Source: Sulfobacillus acidophilus (GTDB lineage: Bacteria > Bacillota > Sulfobacillia > Sulfobacillales > Sulfobacillaceae). Taken from it: a stretch of DNA of 64,000 nucleotides. Position 1 is the stretch's first letter; the number at the start of each line of letters is the position of its first letter. The notes under the pieces were generated by a model. It did no database searches. It saw nothing but the letters and a program-made list of their open reading frames with translations, and was not told where the DNA came from. Shown one piece after another: positions 55,976 to 64,000 of the stretch. Both the position numbers and the translations under genes were made by a program. The stretch covers positions 1-64,000 of the forward strand of contig PXYV01000012.1 in NCBI GenBank assembly GCA_003023745.1, given 5' to 3'.

Positions 55976-57040
55976 ATGGGGCATCATATTGCGGTACTTC
56001 CGGGGGATGGCATTGGCCCGGAGGTCACGGAACAAGCATTGCGGTTGCTAGAAGAGGTGTCGCGTCTGGGACAGTTTACACTGGAGGCGACCGAAGGCCT
56101 TATTGGCGGCCGGGCCATCGACGAGACTGGAGATCCGTTTCCACCTGCCAGTGATGAATTGGTGCATCGCACCGAGGCAACGCTGTTGGGGGCGGTGGGT
56201 GGCCCGAAGTGGGCGCAAGGCCCGGCTACCCCGGAACAAGGCCTTTTGCGATTGCGGGCCTCTTTGGGCCTATTCGCCAATATTCGGCCGTTTGAAGTGT
56301 TGCCGGGGCTTGAGGCGGTGACTCCGCTGAAGCGCCCGTTTGCGGGTGGCGTAATCATTCGTGAACTTTTGGGTGGTTTGTACTATGGCGAGCCGCGGGG
56401 GCGTCTAGAGCGGGAAGCATTTGATACGTCGCGCTATACTACTAGTGAGATTGAACGGGTGGCGCGGCTCGGATTTGAATTGGCCAAGTCTGAAGGGGTG
56501 CCGCTAATCTCGATTGACAAGGCTAACGTGCTGCAGACATCGAAGTTGTGGCGCGACACCGTGACCCGCTTAGGTCAGGCGGAGTATCCGACGGTGCGCT
56601 TGGAACATCGATACGTCGATGCTGCGGCGATGGAGATGGTCATTGCGCCGGAGCGGTTCAAAGTGGTCGTGACGGAAAATTTGTTTGGCGATATCTTAAG
56701 CGATCTGACCGGAGGCCTTGTCGGCAGTCTTGGAGTGCTGGGCTCGGCGACGGTGAGCCAATGGTCGCAGGGGCGCGGGCTATATGAACCGATTCATGGG
56801 TCCGCACCCGATATTGCGGGAAAGGGTATCGCCAATCCGATTGGCGCGCTCTGGTCGTGCGCGTTGATGTTGGAATGGAGCTTGGCCAAGCCAGAGGCTG
56901 GGGCGTTTGTCAAAGACGCCATTCGCCGCACGGTGGCCGAAGGTATCTGCACACCTGATATTGGCGGTTCAGCGGGGACAGCCGAAGTGGCTGATGCCGT
57001 CATCCGGCATCTTCACATCTTGGCTGGGGCATCGCGCTAA
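55976..57040 (+). CDS. leuB: 3-isopropylmalate dehydrogenase
   Basis: 354 residues: HHIAVLPGDGIGPEVTEQAL, LLGAVGGPKW, LRASLGLFANIRPFEV, ELLGGLYYGEPRG, NLFGDILSDLTGGLVGSLGV, HGSAPDIAGKGIANPIGAL. Oxidises and decarboxylates 3-isopropylmalate. Start is ATG 55976; GTG 55967 is also possible. 168 bases separate it from ilvC, more than at the other junctions of the operon, with no clear terminator. Confidence 0.96.
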   Translation: MGHHIAVLPGDGIGPEVTEQALRLLEEVSRLGQFTLEATEGLIGGRAIDETGDPFPPASDELVHRTEATLLGAVGGPKWAQGPATPEQGLLRLRASLGLFANIRPFEVLPGLEAVTPLKRPFAGGVIIRELLGGLYYGEPRGRLEREAFDTSRYTTSEIERVARLGFELAKSEGVPLISIDKANVLQTSKLWRDTVTRLGQAEYPTVRLEHRYVDAAAMEMVIAPERFKVVVTENLFGDILSDLTGGLVGSLGVLGSATVSQWSQGRGLYEPIHGSAPDIAGKGIANPIGALWSCALMLEWSLAKPEAGAFVKDAIRRTVAEGICTPDIGGSAGTAEVADAVIRHLHILAGASR

Positions 57041-57071
57041 CCGGGGGAACGACACTGAGAGGAGGATCTCC

Positions 57072-58739
57072 ATGACAGGCGCCGAACGCGTGTGGCGGGA
57101 GTTAAAACAACTGGGGATGGATACGGTATTTGGAGTGCCGGGCGGTGCGGTCCTGCCGTTGGTGGATGCTCTGTCAACCTATCAGGACGTGCCGTTTGTG
57201 GTCACGCGGCATGAGTCGGCAGCGATTCATGCGGCCGACGGGTATGCGCGCGCCAGCGGAAAACCGGGGGTGGCGCTGGTGACCTCAGGTCCCGGAGGCA
57301 CCAACTCGTTGACCGGTTTGATGACGGCGATGACGGATTCGACGCCGTTGGTGGTGTTGGTCGGGCAGGTTCCCACGACGTTGATTGGAACCGATGCCTT
57401 TCAGGAGGCAGACTTGTTTACCATGGCGATGTCCGTCGTCAAGCACAGTTGGAAAGTCGAGCGGGCTGACGATGTGGGAACGGTGATACGGGAAGCTTAT
57501 GCCTTGGCAACTACGGGTAGGCCTGGCCCGGTGCTGGTGGAATTTCCCAAGGACGTGCAGTTAGCCCTGGAGCAAAATGGAGCACCCGTCAGCGACGCCG
57601 CACGTGTGACTGCGTCGACGCGCTTTGAATTGTCGCCGACCATGCGGGCGCGTTTGCGCGCATATTTTGGACGGGCACGCCGCCCGCTCTTGTATGTGGG
57701 TGGTGGCGTGGTGTCCAGCGGGACCGAGCACTGGATTCGGTTGTGGTCGGAGCGCTATGACGCGCCTGTCACGACAACGCTTTTGGGATTGGGGGCGTTC
57801 CCGGCGGATCACCCCCATGCGCTGGGAATGTTGGGGATGCACGGCACCTATGCCGCCAATCATGCGATTCAAGAGGCAGATCTCATTTTAGCCCTGGGAG
57901 TGCGTTTTGACGACCGGGTGACCGGGCGCGTCGATCGCTTTGCGCCCAAGGCACGCATTATTCACGTCGAAATTGATCAAGCCGAGCACAATAAGCTGGT
58001 GAGACCCGACGTGACGATTCCCGGAGACCTGCGCAGCGTCCTGCCGGTCTTGGATAGCTTTATTCCGCAGGCTTACCACAACGAGTGGATGAGTACGATC
58101 CGCATGTGGCAAAAGGAGCATCCGTTAAGAATTCCGTCGGCGCCTGTCGGACACTTGTCCAGTCCGGAGGTCCTCGTGGAATTGTCGGCGGCGCTGCACG
58201 ATGAGGATGTGGTCGTCACCGACGTGGGCCAGCATCAAATGTGGGCGGCACTCTTTGTCAAACGCAACCGACCCCGCCGATTTCTCACCTCGGGGGGAGC
58301 CGGTACGATGGGGTATGGGCTGCCCGCAGCAATTGGGGCGCAAATGGCGGTCCGCGACGATAAGGTTGTGCTCATTGCCGGGGACGGCAGCTTTCAGATG
58401 AATTTGCAGGAATTGGCGACCGTGTCACAATATCGCATCCCCATTGTGATTATGGTGATGAATAATGGGGGACACGGGATGGTTCGGCAGTGGCAAGATT
58501 TGTTTCACGGAAAGCGCCGTCATGGGGTGGCGTTAACCAATCCCGATTTCGTCGAGTTGGCGCGGGTATTTGGCATTCGCGGGATGACGGTTGAATCGCC
58601 CGACCAACTTCGCGAAGCGCTGGCGCACCTGCATGAGATTGAAGGCCCGCTCTTGCTGGAAGTGAAGGTGGATCCCAACGAGATGGTCTTCCCGATGGTG
58701 CCTGCGGGCCAGAGTTTGTCAGAAATGATTGAGGAGTAG
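57072..58739 (+). CDS. ilvB: Acetolactate synthase large subunit
   Basis: 555 residues from ATG 57072 with GGAGG 7 bases upstream. TPP enzyme: VFGVPGGAVLPLVDAL, TRHESAAIHAADGYARASGK with the catalytic Glu, SGPGGTNSLTGLMTAMTDS, and the TPP/Mg motif GDGSFQMNLQELATVSQYRI. It makes acetolactate and acetohydroxybutyrate. The likely partner is the ACT protein at 54462. Confidence 0.96.
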   Translation: MTGAERVWRELKQLGMDTVFGVPGGAVLPLVDALSTYQDVPFVVTRHESAAIHAADGYARASGKPGVALVTSGPGGTNSLTGLMTAMTDSTPLVVLVGQVPTTLIGTDAFQEADLFTMAMSVVKHSWKVERADDVGTVIREAYALATTGRPGPVLVEFPKDVQLALEQNGAPVSDAARVTASTRFELSPTMRARLRAYFGRARRPLLYVGGGVVSSGTEHWIRLWSERYDAPVTTTLLGLGAFPADHPHALGMLGMHGTYAANHAIQEADLILALGVRFDDRVTGRVDRFAPKARIIHVEIDQAEHNKLVRPDVTIPGDLRSVLPVLDSFIPQAYHNEWMSTIRMWQKEHPLRIPSAPVGHLSSPEVLVELSAALHDEDVVVTDVGQHQMWAALFVKRNRPRRFLTSGGAGTMGYGLPAAIGAQMAVRDDKVVLIAGDGSFQMNLQELATVSQYRIPIVIMVMNNGGHGMVRQWQDLFHGKRRHGVALTNPDFVELARVFGIRGMTVESPDQLREALAHLHEIEGPLLLEVKVDPNEMVFPMVPAGQSLSEMIEE

Positions 58740-58789
58740 CGCGAGAGCGGACGAGCGTTGGCAAAATCATTGAACTAAGGAAGTGTCTT

Positions 58790-59686
58790 ATGGGTACGCG
58801 CATGATGTTTTTCAACGGAACCATGATGGCGGAAAGTGAGGTCCGTATTTCGCCGTTTGATCATGGGTTTTTGTACGGCGATGGAATCTTTGAGGGGATC
58901 CGCGCCTATAACGGGAAAGTGTTCAAACTGGACGAGCACATCAAACGATTATTTGCCTCCGCTAAGAGTATTATGCTGGAGATCCCCTATACACCGTCCG
59001 TGATGGCGCAGCACGTGGTCGAAACCGTGGCTGCCAACCATCTGAACGACGCCTATATCCGGCTCGTCATCTCCCGAGGCGCCGGAGACTTAGGACTGGA
59101 TCCCAAACGCTGTGACCAGCCCACAGTGCTGATTATCGCGGATCGGATCCAACTGTATCCGGAATCTTTGTATGAGGAAGGATTGCCTCTGGCATCGTCG
59201 GCGATCCGGCGTCCCTCGGGGGACGTCCTCAACCCGCAAATCAAGTCCTTGAACTATCTCAACAGCATTCTCGCGAAAGTGGAAGCGGGGCAGCGCGGCG
59301 TGCCGGAAATGGTGTTGATGAATCAGTTGGGGTACGTGGTGGAAGGCACGGGCGACAATGTGTTTATTGTACGTGACGGGGCGTTGGTCACGCCTCCCCT
59401 ATGGGCGGGCATTTTGCCCGGCATCACGCGCAGCACCGTGATCGATCTGGCCCGCGCTAACGGATATGAGGTGCGAGAAGAGAACTTTACCCTGCACGAA
59501 CTGTACAATGCCGACGAGTGCTTTCTGACCGGGACGGCGGCGGAAGTAATTGCGGCGGTGTCGTGCGACGGGCGTCCGATTGGGGATGGCAAACCTGGCA
59601 ACGTGGCGCGCACCATGCGTACGCTCTTTATGCGCTACGCCCAGGCCCACGGGACCGACATTTATCCCAACGTGTCGGTCGTTTAA
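58790..59686 (+). CDS. ilvE: Branched-chain amino acid aminotransferase
   Basis: 298 residues, fold type IV PLP enzyme: SPFDHGFLYGDGIFEGIRAY, the PLP Lys in NPQIKSLNYLNSILAK, GYVVEGTGDNVFIVRDG, LPGITRSTVIDLA, and DECFLTGTAAEVIAAV. It makes valine, leucine and isoleucine from their keto acids. AAGGAAG lies upstream of ATG 58790. Last gene of the operon; a hairpin follows 24 bases after the stop. Confidence 0.95.
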   Translation: MGTRMMFFNGTMMAESEVRISPFDHGFLYGDGIFEGIRAYNGKVFKLDEHIKRLFASAKSIMLEIPYTPSVMAQHVVETVAANHLNDAYIRLVISRGAGDLGLDPKRCDQPTVLIIADRIQLYPESLYEEGLPLASSAIRRPSGDVLNPQIKSLNYLNSILAKVEAGQRGVPEMVLMNQLGYVVEGTGDNVFIVRDGALVTPPLWAGILPGITRSTVIDLARANGYEVREENFTLHELYNADECFLTGTAAEVIAAVSCDGRPIGDGKPGNVARTMRTLFMRYAQAHGTDIYPNVSVV

Positions 59687-59689
59687 GTA

Positions 59690-60058
59690 GGAGGCTGGCA
59701 AAAACTTGGGGGGCGCATAAGAGCCGGGCCAAGGCACGATGCGCCCGGGTGGGCCCATTTTTGTGTGTGCTCCGAGGCCGGTGTTTTTGAGGTGGTCCCG
59801 GTTTCTGCGGACTTATGACTCAAAGCGCTTGCGGCAGTGAATAGGGGTAAGCCAGATGTCGCCATCAAAGCTTGCCGTTACGGCGAGCTGGGGGTGGATG
59901 CGGATTTCGGGAAGGTCATGATAGTGGGGTTTTCGATGCGTGTGCCATGTGCCGGCTAAAAGCTTGAGGCTCACCCGGGCAAGTAACGGAGGGACCACCC
60001 AGCCGAAACACTTCCAACAGGCTGTCTTGGGCGGATGAAAGCGGGGTGGCGCTAATTC
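59690..60058 (-). pseudogene. Decayed duplicate of the 3' end of the lipid-kinase gene
   Basis: This segment matches 62570-62966, the C-terminal part of the intact kinase gene at 62564, down to the shared GGTGGCGCTAATTCC. The minus strand still reads AVTASFDGDIWLTPIHC, against AVTASIDGDIWLTPPIHC in the intact copy, but with frame changes and no front half. The homology starts right at the ilvE stop. Confidence 0.8.
59711..59746 (+). terminator. Hairpin after ilvE
   Basis: GGGCGCAT and ATGCGCCC form a perfect 8-bp stem with a 20-base loop; GGGCCCATTTTTG follows at 59751-59763. It may terminate the ilv operon. The same inverted repeat is present at the end of the intact kinase gene (62598-62632), so it came with the duplication. 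Confidence 0.5.
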
Positions 60059-60582
60059 CTGGACAAGGGGCAGTAGTGCCCGGTTCTGTAACCTTCTTTA
60101 TTGGGATTGTCCTCGTGCACAGATGCGCTTATGGATTTTGTTGTTGACCTCTGCCGTTCGTGGGCAGTCGTCGAGGTCGACCGTGCCAGCGTGGGTGTCG
60201 CATACGATTCAGGCACGTTCAACATTTGAAACGGGTGAACATCCGATCGGGCGGTGAATGCCGGGGCGTGAGCACATGGCTAAGTGGAAGCGGCTTTCCG
60301 ATACATTTGCGGAAAGGCTCGTACATCCGGGGACTATATAATGCGGCCTGCCTCAAACAGTATCGGATATTTCAGACGTCAGTGGTAGCCGACGCTTGCG
60401 GTTTGCAATTCTCAAAGCGGGCGTCGGGGAATCGACTGCGATGATAGACATGGGTAGCCAGACGAATCAGACATCCTGTGGGAAAAATCCCATGGCTCTT
60501 AATCCGTACTGTGAGGGTGCAAAAGTTCGAGCCTGTTTTCTGTCGCTGACCATCGCACGTACAGCCGCCCTGAAGTAATGAC
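60059..60582. other. No gene seen
   Basis: About 520 bases without a supported frame between the kinase relic and the AbiEii-like gene. Confidence 0.4.
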
Positions 60583-61560
60583 TTACCGATCGTTCTCCTG
60601 CTTTGCTTCGCGGGCTTCTCGCTCCAGACGCAGGGCCGCTTGCCGAAAGGTTAGGCGCAGATGGTCCCAGTCCAGTGGCACCAGCACAGTTACCCGATGG
60701 GGCTGCACCTTTTCGGCATGCATCAAGGCTCGAATAAACCAGTCGCGGTCAAAACCGGAATCTTTTTGCTGAGCCCAGGCCATGAGCTGCGAGAGTTCAT
60801 AGTGTTGCAACAGCAGGTATACATCCACAAAGTCGCGGGTTGTCGCGCGATCAAAGAGAGCCAACGTCTTATCCGCCGCAAGGTCTTTGAGCGAGCGAAC
60901 GGGCATGCCGTCCACCTGCCGATCCGAGGGGGCCAGCCGGTACGGACTGTCTTGGGCGAGCTCGATTTTCACAGGGCGCTGTCCCACCCAGAGTCGCACA
61001 AAGCCGCTGGAAGGGGCGGCGCTGTCCCGCTGGGCAGAAAGCCCTGCGGTTGTCCAGACTGTCAGGACGGCGTTTACGGCTTCAGTCCATTGCGGCTGGC
61101 CCATGGGCGGCGCAAAAAGATCGAGGTCTTGGGATAGGCGGTGTCCCAAATACCCGGCCGCGAGGGCGGTGCCGCCAGCGAGTTCAAACCCATAGGAAGG
61201 TAGCACCCCGGAGGCCAGTCGGAGTATCTGATGTTGTTCCGCGTCCAAGACTTGCTCGCGCCGATTCATGGCGTCTTCTTCCTTTCGATACAACTCCCAA
61301 AACGGACGGTATGTGGGGCTGATCGGCAACTTGTCCCAAATAGGCCACACGCTGTCCCAGCGGATCAGGCGCCAATCCGCCGCATTCCCCTCTTCCAAGA
61401 TCGTCGTCAGCACGGCGGCCACCCAGGCGGGGTCCGCCGCATCGTCGGGTTGTGGAAGATCCCCAGACCAAAACAAGCGCCGCAAGGGCCACGTTGTCGG
61501 CTCCGCGTAAAGCCAACGCCACCACCCGTGCAATGCGGTCTGGGGCTCCACAATCGCCAC
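60583..61560 (-). CDS. AbiEii/AbiGii-type nucleotidyltransferase with N-terminal extension
   Basis: 325 residues. The C-terminal 230 hold the AbiEii toxin fold: YGFELAGGTALAAGYLGHRL, then SQDLDLFAPP with the GG/S and D-x-D active residues, VKIELAQDSPYRL, SLKDLAADKTLALFDRATTR, DFVDVYLLLQHY. Members transfer nucleotides onto tRNA or other targets and act in abortive infection or toxin-antitoxin pairs. The first 96 residues (Trp-rich, PTYRPFWELYRKEED) are unrelated to the fold. ATG 61272 (MNRREQVLDAEQ) would start the plain toxin. No AbiEi-like antitoxin gene is next to it. Confidence 0.75.
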   Translation of the reverse strand: MAIVEPQTALHGWWRWLYAEPTTWPLRRLFWSGDLPQPDDAADPAWVAAVLTTILEEGNAADWRLIRWDSVWPIWDKLPISPTYRPFWELYRKEEDAMNRREQVLDAEQHQILRLASGVLPSYGFELAGGTALAAGYLGHRLSQDLDLFAPPMGQPQWTEAVNAVLTVWTTAGLSAQRDSAAPSSGFVRLWVGQRPVKIELAQDSPYRLAPSDRQVDGMPVRSLKDLAADKTLALFDRATTRDFVDVYLLLQHYELSQLMAWAQQKDSGFDRDWFIRALMHAEKVQPHRVTVLVPLDWDHLRLTFRQAALRLEREAREAKQENDR

Positions 61561-62563
61561 CGTCCTTCCCCGTCCGAGCGCTCAAGCCGGAATCTTCTTA
61601 AGGCATCCTCTTGCGCTCTAGTATAGCCGAGTTTGGCGCAATCCGTTCGGCCCAACACTCCCGCCAGAGGCTAGTACCGCCATTTGGGGCAATGGCTTAC
61701 GGGAACCCGTGCACCACTTTCCCGCTTTATTTCAACCCCGGATCGGCTGGTGGTCTGCGCCGAATGCCTGATTTGGAAACCGTGCGGTGCGGTGATGCTA
61801 TGAAGGCCTGGGTTGGTCCCGGAAGGCTAAAGGCAGCGTTCTGGTCCGCGGACTGCCTGGGATCCAACGGGTTATTAAGGATGCCCATCCCAGACTGCAA
61901 AAAGGTCTTGCCGGGGGAATAGATGGCAACGCTGTTGGGGTGTTGGCTAATGCTCATTGTCCGGTCAGGTCACGAACAATGATTGTTTCGTGGCTATGGC
62001 ATCAGCCTGATGGACTGCGATTCGCGTTTGGCGTACGGCGAACATCCGTCGCCTACGCCAAAGCGCGAATGATAGGGGGAGAACCCCAAAATGTGCGGGA
62101 GCCCCGTTGTCTTCCGGCCAGTGCGATGACCGCGGTCGCGCCACTGATGTGGATAATCTTCGCCAAATCAGACCAAGCCAAGGCCTAAGAGAAATTGGCC
62201 GTTCAGGACATCCAGGCCTGTGTGTGGTGTTCCCGACCGACCACAGAAAGCCGAATCGCCTTCACCGATTCGCTGCAACGGCTGAGTCGCTAGATTGGGC
62301 ACCGGGACGATGTGGGAGGATCTTCCCCTACCGCCAGGAAGCGATCCGGATCGTGGACGCGTGTTGATGGAATACAGCGACGAATGGGGGGCATTTCTCT
62401 GACGGTACTTTAGCTAGCAGTCTCTGGTGAAGGTGCAACTGGCTCCGGAAGTCGCGGCGGCGGAAGCGAACCCGCTATGCCCCGGTCGCCTCGGAAACCC
62501 AATTTACAGTACTGCGCGGAACACGATCTACGCAACTGACAGTTATTCTCATGTGTCATTCGT
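61561..62563. other. No gene seen
   Basis: A 1-kb stretch with only short overlapping frames on both strands and no recognisable motif. It may be decayed accessory DNA, as it lies next to the AbiEii-like gene. Confidence 0.4.
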
Positions 62564-63598
62564 TTAAGTAGGCGGCTGGTCCCGAATCTCGGGGGGCGCA
62601 TAAGAGCTGGGCAAAGGGAGGATGCGCCCGGGTGCGCCTACCGTGCGTGTGGCCAGAGGCCAGCGTTTTGGAGTCGACGGTCCGGCTTTATGTGGGCTTA
62701 TGACCCAAAGCGCCTGCGGCAGCACCCGGCAGTGAATAGGGGGCGTAAGCCAGATGTCGCCATCAATGCTTGCCGTTACCGCGGGATGGGTGTGGATGGT
62801 GACCTCGGGGACGGCATGATAGTGGGCTTGCCGATCTGTGAGCAATGTGCCGATTAAAAGCTTGAGGCTTAACCAGGCCATTGAAGTAACGGAGGGACCA
62901 CCCAGCCGAAACACTTCCAACAGGCCGTCTTGGGCGGATGAAAGCGGGGTGGCGCTAATTCCGGCAGCCACTGTGCGGCCGTTGACGACGACAAGCTGTC
63001 GCGTCGTGTAGCTTTCCTGACCGGTTGGCCACGACAAGTGCACGTGCAAGACAGGTGTATTCTTTAGAGCACGACGCACTTCCATTGTCCACGCCAGGTA
63101 ACCCCAGCGACTTTTGCGGTCCTGCGACAATAACTCGACCAAGCGTTCACTGAATCCCAACGTGAGGCTATTCAAAATGACGGTTTGCTTCGAACCATTG
63201 GACGCCAGCCCTACATCGTATGCGGCTACCGGCCCTTGAGCCAAAAGCCGCACTAGTTCGGACGGAGAACCGGGAAGACCCAAGCCATGCGCGAAGGTGT
63301 TGCCCGTGCCTAACGGCAAGACCCCCATGACGGCGTCGGTATTGACCAAGCTATTGGCGGCAAAGGACAACGTGCCGTCGCCGCCCCCCACGATTATCCG
63401 ACGGATGCCGCGATGGCGGGCCCACTCCAACTCACGTTCCATGGCGTCACGGCTTTCAGTCAATTGCGATCGCACCAGGCGCAGAGACTGTTGGCATCGT
63501 GCCTCGTATTCGGCAAAGAATTGACGGCCGCGACGCGACTTGGCATTGACCAAAAGCGCGGTCGGGATGTCGGGACTAACCATCTTCAGTGGTGTCAC
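62564..63598 (-). CDS. Diacylglycerol kinase-family lipid kinase (YegS/DgkB-like)
   Basis: 344 residues: PTALLVNAKSRRGRQFF, RRIIVGGGDGTLSFAANSLV with the GGGDGT ATP motif, GVLPLGTGNTFAHGLGLPG, and the C-terminal beta domain ending VTASIDGDIWLTPPIHC. It phosphorylates diacylglycerol or a related lipid at the membrane. GTG 63598 (weak GGA before it) or ATG 63583 may be the start. The last 50 residues are Pro/Arg-rich and not part of the family, a possible read-through into the adjacent inverted repeat. Confidence 0.88.
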   Translation of the reverse strand: MTPLKMVSPDIPTALLVNAKSRRGRQFFAEYEARCQQSLRLVRSQLTESRDAMERELEWARHRGIRRIIVGGGDGTLSFAANSLVNTDAVMGVLPLGTGNTFAHGLGLPGSPSELVRLLAQGPVAAYDVGLASNGSKQTVILNSLTLGFSERLVELLSQDRKSRWGYLAWTMEVRRALKNTPVLHVHLSWPTGQESYTTRQLVVVNGRTVAAGISATPLSSAQDGLLEVFRLGGPSVTSMAWLSLKLLIGTLLTDRQAHYHAVPEVTIHTHPAVTASIDGDIWLTPPIHCRVLPQALWVISPHKAGPSTPKRWPLATRTVGAPGRILPLPSSYAPPEIRDQPPT

Positions 63599-64000
63599 TC
63601 CGGTTTATCCGCCCTTTCACCGCACTCGGTCCGCCGAGACGACTGTAACCCCGACATACTGGGTGGGGCGCACACTTATGATATGATAAACCATCGCGAC
63701 ACAGTAGATACGGCCTTGGATGGCTTTGCTAAGATTGTCGAGCTTGGTTCTAACCCTGCATCCCTCGACAAAGCGCCCGTCACGACGGCTACGCTAATGT
63801 CTTTAAAAGACCGATCGGGAGCTTGGCGGTGTTAAATTTGCATGGTATGCAGAAGTGGGCTTGGCTCGGTAGCACAGGATTTGAGCGGGATTTCCCGCCA
63901 CGACGGAGGAGCTTCGTGACATTATGGGGCCGTATCATCAGCCATCTGATCCTCGACCACACTGTTTCTAGTATAGCAATTCCTAAATAACGTGCGCATC
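63599..64000. other. End of window, no supported gene
   Basis: A 50-residue plus-strand frame (63683-63835, NHRDTVDTALDGFAKIVELG) has protein-like composition but no ribosome site and no known family. Otherwise nothing is seen. Confidence 0.3.

Noticed and set aside
61611-62367. Several 80-100 residue frames in the 1-kb gap
   Set aside because: No two support each other, no motif and no ribosome site; left as empty sequence.

Overview
The window looks like chromosome of a moderately high-GC Firmicute. Promoters are sigma-A type (several with a TTGCAT -35), Shine-Dalgarno sites are strong, GTG/TTG starts are frequent, ArgR is of the Bacillus type and the ilv/leu operon is led by a T-box. Together with the chemotaxis and c-di-GMP content this resembles acidophilic Sulfobacillus-like bacteria. 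The genus is an inference; no rRNA or marker gene is present to prove it.

Layout. 1-10.4 kb: tail of an unknown gene, a secreted protein with two LppP/LprE-like repeats, a GT87-like membrane glycosyltransferase, an L,D-transpeptidase with a GNAT acetyltransferase, then the arginine cluster argR-argF-argG-argH on the minus strand with an ARG box on the argF promoter. 10.5-17 kb: an accessory graveyard of decayed transposases of at least four kinds, a hicBA pair between two direct repeats that carry integrase tails (one also carries the 3' half of a tRNA-Gln), a tyrosine recombinase with no normal start codon, and a DUF433/DUF5615 toxin-antitoxin pair. 17-19 kb: two exported proteins.

19.5-38.5 kb is a signalling block. 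On the minus strand lies cheW - cheA/cheV fusion - cheY - degenerate HD-GYP protein - cheC-like - cheB - cheR. On the plus strand lie a globin-coupled receptor, two GGDEF-PAS-EAL proteins, a membrane receptor, a receptor with a zinc-binding CZB tail and an isolated fliG. The set links oxygen and redox sensing, c-di-GMP turnover and the flagellar switch. 39-43.4 kb: a compact module of exported FMN-binding protein, ApbE flavin transferase and RnfD/NqrB-like membrane protein, followed by a two-component system; this suggests flavin-based electron transfer across the membrane.

43.8-49.3 kb: an approximately 0.75-kb direct repeat. The upstream copy is a dead 5' fragment of a D-malate/tartrate dehydrogenase gene and the downstream copy leads into the intact gene. 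Between them are an IS110 element with a frameshift and a possible bridge-RNA leader, other transposase debris, a second hic pair (hicAB) and an alpha/beta-hydrolase tail. 49.4-59.7 kb: a MerR-like regulator with a palindromic operator, leuCD (minus), ilvD, then T-box-ilvN-like-ilvC-leuB-ilvB-ilvE (plus), which together cover most of the branched-chain amino acid pathway. 59.7-64 kb: a duplicated, decayed 3' end of a lipid-kinase gene, an AbiEii-type nucleotidyltransferase with an N-terminal extension, and the intact lipid-kinase gene.
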